Source: Proteiniphilum sp. UBA1403
GTDB taxonomy: Bacteria; Bacteroidota; Bacteroidia; Bacteroidales; Dysgonomonadaceae
NCBI GenBank assembly: GCA_002305715.1
Contig: DBQD01000010.1
Coordinates: forward strand, 1 to 54,625
DNA: 54,625 nucleotides
Direction of reading: 5' to 3'
The number at the start of each line of letters is the position of its first letter. Position 1 is the first letter of the stretch. Below the pieces are notes generated by a model. That model was not told the origin of the DNA. It ran no database searches and saw nothing but the letters and a program-made list of their open reading frames with translations. Below are positions 35,529 to 44,599 of the stretch, one piece after another. The position numbers and the translations under genes were made by a program.

Positions 35529-35873
35529 TTATACGTTGTAGAGCGACTCATCACCCTTATCTCCTGTTCGTATACGAATTGACTGTTCAATATCAGAAAC
35601 GAATATACGTCCATCTCCACTTTCGCCAGTATAAGCTGCTTTCAGGATGGCATCAATTGACTTTTGCACATTCATTTCCCTCACTACAAAAGAGAGATAG
35701 ATCCTTTCAATGGCATTCACATCGTATGCGATACCTCTAAAAATAAGACCCTGTTTGGCCGTACCTTGACCCTTCACTCCCCACCATGAGAGGAAGTCGA
35801 TATCGGCTTCATGCAGCGCAGCACGAACTTCGTCGAATTTCGACTTACGGATAATTGCTTCAATTTTTTTCAT
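35529..35873 (-). CDS. glnK: PII-family nitrogen regulatory protein
   Basis: 114 residues with KKIEAIIRKSKFDEVRAALHEADI at the start and C-terminal AAYTGESGDGRIFVSDIEQSIRIRTGDKGDESL, the two PII signatures. It binds ATP/ADP/2-oxoglutarate and plugs AmtB when nitrogen is plentiful; linkage to amtB supports this. The T-loop differs: where enteric PII has LYRG with the uridylylated Tyr51, this protein has IFRG (Phe45), and the loop is shorter. Control by uridylylation is therefore unlikely; direct effector binding should dominate (inference). ATG at 35873, 72 bases after the porin gene. Confidence 0.94.
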   Translation of the reverse strand: MKKIEAIIRKSKFDEVRAALHEADIDFLSWWGVKGQGTAKQGLIFRGIAYDVNAIERIYLSFVVREMNVQKSIDAILKAAYTGESGDGRIFVSDIEQSIRIRTGDKGDESLYNV

Positions 35874-35902
35874 AGGAATTAAAAGTTTTAATGGGGCTCG
35901 AT

Positions 35903-35937
35903 AGCAGTGTATTTTATTTTTACTGCTCTCGAGCAGT
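35903..35937 (-). promoter_or_regulatory. Mutually exclusive hairpins between porin and glnK genes
   Basis: Three short elements: AGCAGT (35903-35908), ACTGCT (35922-35927) and AGCAGT (35932-35937). The middle one can pair with either neighbour, giving a tight stem with tetraloop CTCG or a wider one with a 13-base loop. They sit 9 to 43 bases beyond the porin stop. No U tract follows, so it is not an intrinsic terminator; mRNA processing or differential stability of the porin message is possible (inference). Confidence 0.4.
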
Positions 35938-35945
35938 GATAATTT

Positions 35946-36617
35946 TTAGAAACTAATGCCAAACACTAAAAACACATCTTTTGTGTCAGGATTCAAAATT
36001 GCCTGTGTAAATACCGGTAATGAGAAAGAATCGGTAAAGGAGAGCTCCTTACTAGCTTTAATAGAGGCATTGATCAGTGCGAACCCATCGGAATACAAAC
36101 CAGCCCATGGGGTGGCACCAAGTATAAGATCTATTGAAACATCACCTGCAGCAATGGAATAGCTTGCTTCAACATAGCTTGAATAATCATCGTCTCCCGC
36201 AAAATTAGTATTCCAGGACAGCGAAAGTGGCAATGATTCACCAAATGAATATCCAAGTGTACCTTCGAAAAGATGATCCGACAGTTTGAAATAACGGCTC
36301 CCTAATCCATCTGGAAGATCACGGGGGAAGAAATAGTCCGTCACCAGCAACGAAAGGTTGCCTATTGAATATGAGGCATAGAGGTCGAATTCCCTCCAGG
36401 TTCCTTCAAAACTCGATGACCCCCAAATTCCGAGATCCAAGCCACCAGCAGATAGAGAAATGGAAGGTTGTGCTGAAGCAGGTCCAACATAGGAACCACG
36501 CCAAATGTAGGAACTCACGACATCGGCTCCTGCTGAGACCGAAACACCCTGTGCTTTTACACTACCAAACGCTACACATACGCTACACAGGAGAAAGAAT
36601 AGTTTTACGCTTTTCAT
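35946..36617 (-). CDS. Outer-membrane beta-barrel protein, TorF-like putative porin
   Basis: 223 residues: signal peptide (MKSVKLFFLLCSVCVAFGSVKAQ), then alternating strands beginning SVSAGADVVSSYIWRGSYVGPASAQPS, ending in a terminal aromatic (VFLVFGISF) typical of outer-membrane insertion. The start DVVSSYIWRG is common to TorF-family barrels. First gene of the operon, ahead of glnK and amtB, which suggests it supplies nitrogenous solutes or ammonium across the outer membrane (inference from context only). Confidence 0.75.
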   Translation of the reverse strand: MKSVKLFFLLCSVCVAFGSVKAQGVSVSAGADVVSSYIWRGSYVGPASAQPSISLSAGGLDLGIWGSSSFEGTWREFDLYASYSIGNLSLLVTDYFFPRDLPDGLGSRYFKLSDHLFEGTLGYSFGESLPLSLSWNTNFAGDDDYSSYVEASYSIAAGDVSIDLILGATPWAGLYSDGFALINASIKASKELSFTDSFSLPVFTQAILNPDTKDVFLVFGISF

Positions 36618-36739
36618 AATTTTTACATTTTAAAATAAATAACCTCAATCTTTTTTCAAATAGATACCTAAAACAACTATTGTAATCTTTTTGAAATGAT
36701 AATCCAACCTTAATAACCTTTTTGTTTGTTTTTACTTCG

Positions 36740-36769
36740 CAAAGATATACAAAAAGATTATAAAACAAA
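36740..36769 (-). promoter_or_regulatory. Promoter of the porin-glnK-amtB operon
   Basis: Minus strand TTTG (36769-36766), spacer 18, TATCTTTG (36747-36740). Predicted start near 36733, giving a long leader of about 115 bases before the porin ATG. I see no sigma-54 (GG-N10-GC) element. Confidence 0.6.
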
Positions 36770-36876
36770 TATTTTTTGAACATTTTGATTAAAAAAATAA
36801 TGAAATAATTACTTTTCGGCAACTGACAAAAAATAAAAAACCAAAAATTGATCCTTTTTAAATTCATTATCAAATA

Positions 36877-36908
36877 TTTAGAAAACATGGAAATAAATGT
36901 TATGTTTG
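36877..36908 (+). promoter_or_regulatory. Promoter of the HhH-barrel gene
   Basis: TTTA (36877-36880), spacer 20, TATGTTTG (36901-36908). Predicted start near 36915, only about 10 bases before the ATG at 36925. Confidence 0.55.
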
Positions 36909-36924
36909 TAAAAATCGATCTATT

Positions 36925-38976
36925 ATGAAAAAACTATTGCCTTTTCTTTACTTTATCGGACTATTGTATCCTTTTGGGGAAGTCATAGCGCAACATACAG
37001 GTTGGCTTGAATACATCGAACAGATGGCAGAGGAGGGAATGGATGAGGCTACCATTGAGAACATCTACCAGGAATTGCTTCAACTAGAGAATAACCCGTT
37101 CGACTTGAACAGGGTCACTCATGATCAGCTCAATCAAATACCATTGCTTTCGTTGGAAGAAGCGATTGCCATTGCCGACTTTCTGGAGAAAAACCGTCCT
37201 ATTTTTACCGTATTTGAACTTCGCAATGTGCCTAATCTCGAATTTAAGACCGTAGAACGAATCATTTCCTTCTTTTATGTTGGTGATAGTAAAATTCAAG
37301 AGCAGAAGATTATCGGACCCGAAATACTACAATACGGTCGGCATGAGTTGCAGTTTCGGCTCGACAAGACCCTTACCCCACGCGCTGGGTATAGTGAATT
37401 TTCAGACAGCATCCTAAATCGTTATCCCAATCGCAAATACCGTGGGGAAGATTTTTATCACTCTCTCCGCTATTCATTTCGCTATCGCAATAAAGTTCAA
37501 ATAGGATTCACCGCTGAGAAGGATGCAGGAGAACCATTCTTTAAACAGGGATACCCAAAAGGATACGACCATTATGGGCTGCACCTGATCGCACGAGACA
37601 TTGGAAGACTCAAGGCATTAGCGTTAGGTGATTTCCGACTCTCTTTTGGGCAGGGACTTGTTCTGAATAACGATTTCATGGTCAGTAAAGCATGGGGCAC
37701 AGAAAATATTGTACGTCGCACGCAAATTCCCAAACGCCATTTCTCCACAGCTGAAAGTGGCTTTTTCAGAGGAGCTGCATTGGTAACCGATATGGGTAAT
37801 TTCACATTAACCTCATTTTATTCCAACAAAAAAATTGATGCAAATCTTTCGAAAGAGGGAGATATCACCTCATTCAAAACCGACGGCCTCCATCGTACAT
37901 TGCTGGAAATAGATAAGAAAAAAAACGTACGCGAAGAGGTTGTTGGCGCCAACATTAACTACCGCAAAAACCAGATACAAATAGGTGCAAGCGGTCTCTA
38001 TCATACCTACAGTACTATGTACAACCCTACACTGCAGGATTACAATATCTATTACCTTCGCGATGCATCCAATATGAATGCGAGCATCGACTATTCCTAT
38101 CAACTGCCGGGATTCATCATCGCAGGGGAGACCGCACTCTCAAAAAACGGATCGGTCGCCGCGCTGCATACCCTACAGTTTCGCCCCTCTTCCAATCTCT
38201 CCTTCGCGCTCCTTCACCGATCCTATCCAATATCCTACAATGCCCTCTATGCACAAGCTTTTTCGGAAGGAAGTGCAGTTCGCAACGAAAAAGGCCTGTT
38301 CATCAACATGCAATTTATCCCTTTCAGCAGATTGACACTAAACAGCTATCTGGATCTGGTCCGATATCCTTGGCTGAAATATGGCGTGGACACACCCTCG
38401 AAAGCATTGGATTACTATCTGTTGGCTTCCTATTTTCTCTCTCGCAACTCATCTGTCGATTTACGATACAAGTACAAACAAAAGGAGAAGAATATGAAGT
38501 GGCCCGATGAACACTCTACCTCTGTACTTCCCTACGCAACCCATAAAATACGGATTCGGTATACCCATGCATTCCATAGCGGATGGGAAACGCGTACCAT
38601 TGCCGACATAGCCTACTATACAGAAACACATTTTCCCGCTGAATCAGGGTACATGCTCTCCCAAAATGTTGGTTATCGAGGAGAACGAGCAGTCGCCGGT
38701 GACCTCTTCCTGGCATATTTTAATGCAGACAGCTACAATACACGACTTTATTCGTACGAACGGAGCCTTCTCAACTCCTTTCACATGCCCTCCTTTTACG
38801 GTAAGGGTTGTCGATTCACTGCTTCAATCAAATATGTGGCATCTGCAACGCTCACCCTCTCGTTGAAAGCCGCTCATACCCGTTACTTTAACCGCGACAC
38901 CATCGGTAGCGGCACCGAAATGATCAACGGTAACAAAAGGAGCGATCTCTATTTCTATCTACGATGGAAGTTCTGA
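36925..38976 (+). CDS. Exported helix-hairpin-helix plus beta-barrel protein
   Basis: 683 residues: signal peptide (MKKLLPFLYFIGLLYPFGEVIAQ), a helical N-terminal segment with two helix-hairpin-helix-like units (about 55-118: PFDLNRVTHDQLNQIPLLSLEEA and FTVFELRNVPNLEFKTVERI), then about 540 residues of alternating strands with frequent aromatic/Gly/Arg turns, ending LYFYLRWKF, which looks like an outer-membrane barrel. The HhH unit resembles ComEA, which binds incoming DNA in the periplasm, but other roles are possible. Proteins of this architecture are common in Bacteroidetes and have no assigned function. Monocistronic by its own promoter; the next gene starts 43 bases later. Confidence 0.75.
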   Translation: MKKLLPFLYFIGLLYPFGEVIAQHTGWLEYIEQMAEEGMDEATIENIYQELLQLENNPFDLNRVTHDQLNQIPLLSLEEAIAIADFLEKNRPIFTVFELRNVPNLEFKTVERIISFFYVGDSKIQEQKIIGPEILQYGRHELQFRLDKTLTPRAGYSEFSDSILNRYPNRKYRGEDFYHSLRYSFRYRNKVQIGFTAEKDAGEPFFKQGYPKGYDHYGLHLIARDIGRLKALALGDFRLSFGQGLVLNNDFMVSKAWGTENIVRRTQIPKRHFSTAESGFFRGAALVTDMGNFTLTSFYSNKKIDANLSKEGDITSFKTDGLHRTLLEIDKKKNVREEVVGANINYRKNQIQIGASGLYHTYSTMYNPTLQDYNIYYLRDASNMNASIDYSYQLPGFIIAGETALSKNGSVAALHTLQFRPSSNLSFALLHRSYPISYNALYAQAFSEGSAVRNEKGLFINMQFIPFSRLTLNSYLDLVRYPWLKYGVDTPSKALDYYLLASYFLSRNSSVDLRYKYKQKEKNMKWPDEHSTSVLPYATHKIRIRYTHAFHSGWETRTIADIAYYTETHFPAESGYMLSQNVGYRGERAVAGDLFLAYFNADSYNTRLYSYERSLLNSFHMPSFYGKGCRFTASIKYVASATLTLSLKAAHTRYFNRDTIGSGTEMINGNKRSDLYFYLRWKF

Positions 38977-39018
38977 ATCGATTGTTTTTTGTATTTTTGA
39001 GGTCAAATCCAGATACAT

Positions 39019-40893
39019 ATGTCCCATCCTTTACTGCAAATCGACTCACTCACCAAAAGCTTCGGCGACCTGCTTCTCTTTCGTAATATCTCATTCGGTA
39101 TCGCCGAGGGAGATAAGATTGGACTGATTGCCCGCAATGGAGCAGGTAAGACCACCCTGCTGAACATTCTCGGCGGAAAAGAGAGTTACGACGAGGGAAG
39201 GGTGGTATTTCGCAACGACATCCGATTTGCTTACTTGGAACAGTCGCCCCAATACGACCAGGAGATGACTGTCCTTGAAGCCTGCTTCAATGCCGACAAT
39301 GAAACGGTAAAACTAATTGCACGGTACGAGGAGATACTCTCCTCTCCCAATCAAGCGGGACTCGACGAACTGTTGATTCAAATGGACCATCACAAGGCAT
39401 GGGATTATGAACAGCGCATCAAGCAGATTCTCTCCCAACTTAAGATCACCAATTTCCATCAGAAGATGGGCGAGCTTTCGGGTGGGCAGGTGAAACGTGT
39501 GGCACTGGCCAACGTACTGATCAGTGAGCCGGAGCTGATTATCCTCGATGAGCCCACCAACCACCTCGATCTGGAGATGGTGGAGTGGCTCGAAGATCAT
39601 CTCAACCGCAACAGGATGAGCCTACTGATGGTGACGCACGACCGTTATTTCCTCGATCGCATCTGCACCCAGATCTTAGAGATTGATGAAAAACAGATTT
39701 TCTCCTATAAGGGTAACTTCTCCTACTACCTCGAAAAGAAAGAAGAACGGGTTACTGCACAAAATATGGAGGTCGATCGTGCCCGCAACCTGTTACGCAA
39801 AGAACTTGACTGGATGCGTCGCCAACCTCAAGCACGCGGCACGAAAGCAAAATCACGCATCGACGCATTTTATTCACTGGAAGAGAAAGCTCAACGTCGC
39901 CGCGAAGAAGAGGGAGTCCGACTCACTGCCCGTGGCACCTATATTGGCAACAAGATTTTTGAAGCCTCTCATGTTTCCAAACAATTTGGCGATATCCGCA
40001 TCACCAACGATTTCAATTACATCTTCTCCAGATACGAAAAAATGGGGATTGTGGGAAACAACGGCACGGGGAAGTCTACCTTTGTCAAGATGCTCCTCGG
40101 CAAAGAGACGCCCGATAGTGGCAGCTTCGATATTGGTGAAACGGTGCAGTTTGGTTATTACAGCCAGGAGGGATTGCAGTTCGATGACCAAATGAAAGTA
40201 CTTGATGTGGTGCAAAACATCGCTGAAGTCATTGATATGGGGAATGGCAGCAAGCTCACCGCCTCGCAGTTTCTGCAGCACTTTCTCTTCCCCCCTGAAA
40301 AGCAGCATAGCTTTGTCTACAAACTAAGTGGTGGCGAGAAAAGACGACTTTACTTATGCACCGTTCTCATCACCAACCCCAACTTCCTGGTGCTGGATGA
40401 GCCAACGAACGACCTTGATATCATCACGTTGAATATTCTGGAAGAGTACCTTGCCGGATTTAAAGGATGCCTCATTGTGGTGTCGCACGACCGATTTTTT
40501 ATGGACAAGGTGGTCGATCACCTGTTGGTATTTCATGGCGATGCTAAGATTCAAGACTTCCCCGGAAACTACACCCAATATAGAGAATGGAAAGTCGAAG
40601 TAGAGAAAAAAGAAGCGGAGGAACAGAAAACGATCAGACAGGAAAACGATACACGAAAAAACAGAACCCCCGAAGAGAGGAAGAAGCTTTCTTTCAAAGA
40701 GAAGAGAGAGTTTGAATCGCTCGAAATAGAGATTGAACAGTTAGAAGCAGAAAAAACGGAACTCACCGAACAAATCTCATCCGGCAATCTTTCACCCGGC
40801 GAACTGATGGAAAAGTCATCCCGCCTGTCGGAAGTCATGGAGTTAATCGACGAAAAGACCATGCGTTGGCTGGAATTGAGCGAGCTGGCCTAA
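39019..40893 (+). CDS. ABC-F family ATP-binding protein (Uup-like)
   Basis: 624 residues, two ABC cassettes without membrane domains. Walker A GLIARNGAGKTTLLN and GIVGNNGTGKSTFVK; signatures LSGGQVKRVALANVL and LSGGEKRRLYLCTVL; Walker B LIILDEPTNHLD and FLVLDEPTNDLD. The inter-cassette linker is basic and helical (EERVTAQNMEVDRARNLLRKE), and the C-terminus is a coiled coil (about 540-620, rich in Glu/Lys), the Uup hallmark. ABC-F proteins act on ribosomes, and Uup-type members also bind branched DNA; no drug-resistance role is implied. ATG 39019, with TATTTTTG at 38992-38999 as possible -7 element. Confidence 0.92.
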   Translation: MSHPLLQIDSLTKSFGDLLLFRNISFGIAEGDKIGLIARNGAGKTTLLNILGGKESYDEGRVVFRNDIRFAYLEQSPQYDQEMTVLEACFNADNETVKLIARYEEILSSPNQAGLDELLIQMDHHKAWDYEQRIKQILSQLKITNFHQKMGELSGGQVKRVALANVLISEPELIILDEPTNHLDLEMVEWLEDHLNRNRMSLLMVTHDRYFLDRICTQILEIDEKQIFSYKGNFSYYLEKKEERVTAQNMEVDRARNLLRKELDWMRRQPQARGTKAKSRIDAFYSLEEKAQRRREEEGVRLTARGTYIGNKIFEASHVSKQFGDIRITNDFNYIFSRYEKMGIVGNNGTGKSTFVKMLLGKETPDSGSFDIGETVQFGYYSQEGLQFDDQMKVLDVVQNIAEVIDMGNGSKLTASQFLQHFLFPPEKQHSFVYKLSGGEKRRLYLCTVLITNPNFLVLDEPTNDLDIITLNILEEYLAGFKGCLIVVSHDRFFMDKVVDHLLVFHGDAKIQDFPGNYTQYREWKVEVEKKEAEEQKTIRQENDTRKNRTPEERKKLSFKEKREFESLEIEIEQLEAEKTELTEQISSGNLSPGELMEKSSRLSEVMELIDEKTMRWLELSELA

Positions 40894-40963
40894 TTTCAAT
40901 TTAGAAAGAGTTTAAATATCCTCCCCTCGCCCCATTATTTTTTTTTCAAACTATAAATTGATT

Positions 40964-40971
40964 ATTTTTGT
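40964..40971 (+). promoter_or_regulatory. Candidate -7 element upstream of rubrerythrin
   Basis: TATTTTTG fits TAnnTTTG; only a T tract (40941-40948) is available as -33. The leader would be about 100 bases. No Fur- or PerR-like palindrome was recognised. Confidence 0.35.
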
Positions 40972-41076
40972 TGGAACAGATAATCCATGCACAACTGGAC
41001 ACCACTGTCCATGTTATTACGCCGCAAAGGAAAATCAACAAATTGGAAACCAACCATTCAAATTTAAAATAATCGT

Positions 41077-41655
41077 ATGAAGAGCGTAAAAGGAACCCAA
41101 ACCGAACTAAATCTGTTGAAATCCTTCGCAGGAGAATCACAGGCACGTATGCGTTACACCTTTTTTGCAAAAGAAGCAAAAAAAGAGGGATATGAACAAA
41201 TAGCAGCAATCTTCCAGGAAACAGCAGACCAGGAGATGACGCACGCAAAGAGAATGTTCAAATACCTTGAAGGAGGTATGGTAGAGATCACAGCATCATA
41301 TCCAGCCGGTAAGATTGGCACCACAGCTGAAAATTTGAAAGAAGCAGCTGAAGGAGAAAACGAAGAGTGGACAATGCTCTACCCCCAGTTTGCTGAAGTA
41401 GCGGAACAAGAAGGATTCAAAGAAATCGCCACCATGTACCGAATGATTGCCAAAGCCGAAGCAGTACACGAAGAACGCTATCGCAAGCTGTTGGAACGTG
41501 TGGAGAACGGCACAGTATTTATGCGTGAAGAAGAGATCGACTGGATTTGCCGTCACTGCGGATATGTATTCACCGGTAAGAAACCGCCGAAAAACTGTCC
41601 AACCTGCTTGCACCCACAAGCATACTTCGAACCCAAAAACGAAGCATACTATTAA
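41077..41655 (+). CDS. rbr: Rubrerythrin
   Basis: 192 residues. N-terminal four-helix diiron domain with the Glu/His ligands (LLKSFAGESQARMRYTFFA, QETADQEMTHAKRMF, AEQEGFKEIATMYRMIAKAEAVHEERY) and C-terminal rubredoxin domain with CRHC...CPTC (WICRHCGYVFTGKKPPKNCPTC). Reduces hydrogen peroxide in the cytoplasm using electrons from rubredoxin/NADH, typical of anaerobes. Single gene with its own terminator. Confidence 0.97.
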   Translation: MKSVKGTQTELNLLKSFAGESQARMRYTFFAKEAKKEGYEQIAAIFQETADQEMTHAKRMFKYLEGGMVEITASYPAGKIGTTAENLKEAAEGENEEWTMLYPQFAEVAEQEGFKEIATMYRMIAKAEAVHEERYRKLLERVENGTVFMREEEIDWICRHCGYVFTGKKPPKNCPTCLHPQAYFEPKNEAYY

Positions 41656-41774
41656 TATTCTTACTTTTGCTAGCCTATTGTTTATTGTATCACACCGAAA
41701 GGTAAGACTTCTACAGTCGACATCTATGTCGCATACAGAAACAATTTGTGCAACTTGCATAAGCTAACTTTCGA

Positions 41775-41811
41775 AAAAGCTGATCCTCGACAAAAAGGAT
41801 CAGCTTTTTTG
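41775..41811 (+). terminator. Intrinsic terminator after rubrerythrin
   Basis: AAAAAGCTGATCC (41775-41787) against GGATCAGCTTTTT (41798-41810) with a 10-base loop, followed by further T. It ends the rbr transcript 120 bases after its stop; nothing else is seen between 41656 and 41774. Confidence 0.85.
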
Positions 41812-41860
41812 TGTTGGAACACTTCTGCTTCCTCTCTCCCCAAATCCGATAAAAATAGTG

Positions 41861-41868
41861 TAATTTTG
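41861..41868 (+). promoter_or_regulatory. Candidate -7 element of tcdA
   Basis: TAATTTTG, followed by GCAG, the common Bacteroidetes TAnnTTTGC form. The -33 region is poor. Leader of about 70 bases. Confidence 0.4.
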
Positions 41869-41941
41869 CAGCCGAATTTTCATTTGCTTACAACACCGAC
41901 TATTTCATCAGCCGGTTAACAAGATAATATCTTTTCAAGAC

Positions 41942-42682
41942 ATGTCGTACAACGAACTTTTTGCCCGTACAGAATTACTAATTGGATCTGCCGCAATGCA
42001 ACGAATTGCTTCCAAAAAAGTAATTCTCTTTGGCGTAGGTGGTGTGGGAAGCTGGTGCGCAGAAGCCCTAATCCGTAGCGGCATCATGCACCTTACAATT
42101 GTCGATTCTGACCGGGTGGCCACAGCCAATATAAATCGGCAACTTCCTGCGACCACGAAAACAGTGGGAGAACTGAAAGTGGAGGTAATGAAGAAGCGAC
42201 TGCAGGAAATCAATCCTGAAGCAGAAATCACAACCCTTCCCATGATCTACAGTGCCGAAACGTCGATGTCGTTTCATCTGGGACAGTACGATTACATCAT
42301 CGATGCCATCGACTCACTCTCCCACAAGGCCGACCTGCTGGTGACTGCCTCCCGCACCGGAGCAACCCTCTTCTCCTCCATGGGTGCAGCCCTCAAGATG
42401 GACCCTCAACAGATTCGGGTAGCTGAGTTCTGGAAGGTACGGGGTTGCAAACTCGCATCGGCACTTCGTCAGCGGATGAAAAAGAACGCAAAGCCAGAAA
42501 AGCCGTTTCTTTGTGTCTATAGTGAAGAGCTGTTGCCCAACATTGGTCAAGAAGCACTCCCGGATGCGAACGAACATGGCAGCTTCCGCAAAGCACAAAC
42601 CAACGGTACAATGGTACAAGTAACAGCCATCTTCGGTTTCACCCTCTCAGGCCTTGTAATTCAAGATATCGTACGTCATTAA
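41942..42682 (+). CDS. tcdA: tRNA threonylcarbamoyladenosine dehydratase
   Basis: 246 residues of the ThiF/MoeB/E1 superfamily. Nucleotide-binding GVGGVGSWCAEALIRSG, adenylation-site Arg in NINRQLPATTKTVG, and IDAIDSLSHKADLL. TcdA (CsdL) uses ATP to dehydrate t6A37 to the cyclic form ct6A. The first residues FARTELLIGSAAMQRI match the family. The substrate modification requires TsaE, encoded at 20053-20466. Followed by argS with a 75-base gap containing a promoter element. Confidence 0.94.
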   Translation: MSYNELFARTELLIGSAAMQRIASKKVILFGVGGVGSWCAEALIRSGIMHLTIVDSDRVATANINRQLPATTKTVGELKVEVMKKRLQEINPEAEITTLPMIYSAETSMSFHLGQYDYIIDAIDSLSHKADLLVTASRTGATLFSSMGAALKMDPQQIRVAEFWKVRGCKLASALRQRMKKNAKPEKPFLCVYSEELLPNIGQEALPDANEHGSFRKAQTNGTMVQVTAIFGFTLSGLVIQDIVRH

Positions 42683-42694
42683 TTACATTTTTCG

Positions 42695-42702
42695 TACCTT
42701 TG
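42695..42702 (+). promoter_or_regulatory. Candidate -7 element of argS
   Basis: TACCTTTG followed by CG, a typical Bacteroidetes -7 sequence, 56 bases before the argS ATG and 13 after the tcdA stop. A clear -33 is lacking. Confidence 0.45.
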
Positions 42703-42757
42703 CGCTTTCAAACAGTAAAACAACAGCTGTATTTAAACTGATTAGGAAAAAAATCGT

Positions 42758-44551
42758 ATGCAGATAGAACAGATTCTTCAGGATGCCATCATCGCGGCAA
42801 TAAATGAGCTTTATGCCACAACCGTCAATGCATCGCAAATCACATTGCAGAAAACCAAAAAAGAGTTCAAAGGCCACTATACGCTGGTCACATTTCCCTT
42901 ATTAAAAATATCCCGCAAGAATCCCGAGCAAACTGCCGAGGAGATTGGAGTTAAACTGACCGAAAGTTCACCCTTCGTCTCGGAGTACAACGTAATCAAG
43001 GGGTTTCTCAACCTCACCATCGCACCCAATGTATGGGTTGAGCTGCTGCAAACGATCGATGATACACCCAACTACGGCTTCACACCCATTGCCGAGGATG
43101 CACCACTCTACATGGTTGAGTACTCTTCGCCCAACACCAACAAACCGTTACACTTGGGGCACGTACGCAACAACCTGCTGGGGCATGCACTAAGTGAAGT
43201 ACTAAAAGCCAACGGGAAACGGGTGGTAAAGACCAACATTGTGAACGACCGCGGCATCCACATCTGCAAGTCGATGCTGGCATGGCAGAAATGGGGTAAC
43301 GGAGATACACCCCTCTCCACGGGCAAGAAGGGCGACCACCTGATTGGCGACTACTACGTACTGTTCGATAAGAAATACAAAGAAGAGCTGGCTGCATTGC
43401 AGGAAAAAGGTCTCTCCAAGGAGGAGGCTGAAGCGCAATCTCAGCTGATGGCAGAAGCTCGTGAGATGTTGCGCAAATGGGAGGCGCAAGACGAAGCGAC
43501 CGTGAATTTATGGAAGATGATGAACGAATGGGTCTATGCCGGTTTCGATGAAACATACCAGCAGATGGGTGTCTCATTCGATAAGATTTACTACGAATCA
43601 CAGACCTATCTGGCCGGAAAAGAGGAGGTGGTTCGTGGACTTAATGCTGGGTTGTTCTTCCAAAAAGAGGATGGTTCAGTGTGGGCCGATCTCACACCAT
43701 ACGGACTGGATCAGAAACTGCTATTGCGTGCCGATGGCACGTCGGTCTATATGACACAAGATATTGGAACCGCAAAGCTTCGTTTCGATGATTATCCCAT
43801 CGACACCATGATCTACGTGGTGGGGAACGAGCAAAACTACCACTTCCAAGTACTCTCTATCCTACTCGATATGCTAGGCTTTGAGTTTGGAAAAGGTTTG
43901 GTGCATTTCTCTTACGGGATGGTGGAGTTACCCGAAGGCAAGATGAAATCGCGCGAAGGTACTGTTGTCGATGCCGACGACCTGATGGCTGAAATGATTA
44001 ACACCGCCCACGAAACATCGCAAGAACTGGGCAAGTTGGACGGTGTAACAGAAGAAGAGGCAGCTGCTATCTCTCGTATGGTAGGTTTGGGAGCACTCAA
44101 GTATTTCATTCTGAAGGTCGACCCGAAAAAGAACATGACCTTCAACCCCAAGGAGTCGATCGATTTCAACGGCAACACCGGCCCCTTCATCCAATACACC
44201 CATGCCCGTATCCAATCGATCCTGCGTAAAGCAGCAGATCAGGGTATTACAACCCCGGAGAAACTGGAAAAAGCCCTCACGCTTTCAGAAAAAGAAGAGG
44301 GACTAGTGCAGCTGCTAGCCGAGTTTGCATCGGTCGTAAAGCAGGCTGGAACGGAGTACAATGTCTCGCTGATTGCTAACTATGTATACGATTTGGCGAA
44401 GGAGTACAACCAGTTCTATCACGACTTCCCCATGCTGCGTGAAGAGAAGAGTGAACTACGCAACTTCCGTTTGTTGCTATCAAAGAATGTCGCTCTCACC
44501 ATCAAAAAGGGAATGTCGCTCTTTGGCATCGATGTGCCGGAGCGGATGTAA
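42758..44551 (+). CDS. argS: Arginyl-tRNA synthetase
   Basis: Class I synthetase, 597 residues. N-terminal additional domain (MQIEQILQDAIIAAINELY, GHYTLVTFPLLKIS), HIGH-type motif in YSSPNTNKPLHLGHVRNNLLG, KMSKS-like motif GKMKSREGTVVDADDL, and the C-terminal anticodon-binding helical domain with GPFIQYTHARIQSI and FYHDFPML. Ligates arginine to tRNA-Arg, requiring the tRNA for activation. Full length. Convergent with the propeller-protein gene (48-base gap). Confidence 0.98.
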   Translation: MQIEQILQDAIIAAINELYATTVNASQITLQKTKKEFKGHYTLVTFPLLKISRKNPEQTAEEIGVKLTESSPFVSEYNVIKGFLNLTIAPNVWVELLQTIDDTPNYGFTPIAEDAPLYMVEYSSPNTNKPLHLGHVRNNLLGHALSEVLKANGKRVVKTNIVNDRGIHICKSMLAWQKWGNGDTPLSTGKKGDHLIGDYYVLFDKKYKEELAALQEKGLSKEEAEAQSQLMAEAREMLRKWEAQDEATVNLWKMMNEWVYAGFDETYQQMGVSFDKIYYESQTYLAGKEEVVRGLNAGLFFQKEDGSVWADLTPYGLDQKLLLRADGTSVYMTQDIGTAKLRFDDYPIDTMIYVVGNEQNYHFQVLSILLDMLGFEFGKGLVHFSYGMVELPEGKMKSREGTVVDADDLMAEMINTAHETSQELGKLDGVTEEEAAAISRMVGLGALKYFILKVDPKKNMTFNPKESIDFNGNTGPFIQYTHARIQSILRKAADQGITTPEKLEKALTLSEKEEGLVQLLAEFASVVKQAGTEYNVSLIANYVYDLAKEYNQFYHDFPMLREEKSELRNFRLLLSKNVALTIKKGMSLFGIDVPERM

Positions 44552-44599
44552 AATGGCTCATCTTTTTGGCTCCATGCTCTTTAGCAACAACACCCTCTC

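Larger units (their letters stand above)
36618..36924. other. Gene-free AT-rich divergent region with two promoters
   Basis: 307 bases between divergent genes, strongly AT-rich with A and T tracts. It contains the porin-glnK-amtB promoter (36740-36769, minus) and the promoter of the HhH-barrel gene (36877-36908, plus). No ORF of substance and no clear palindrome seen. Confidence 0.7.
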
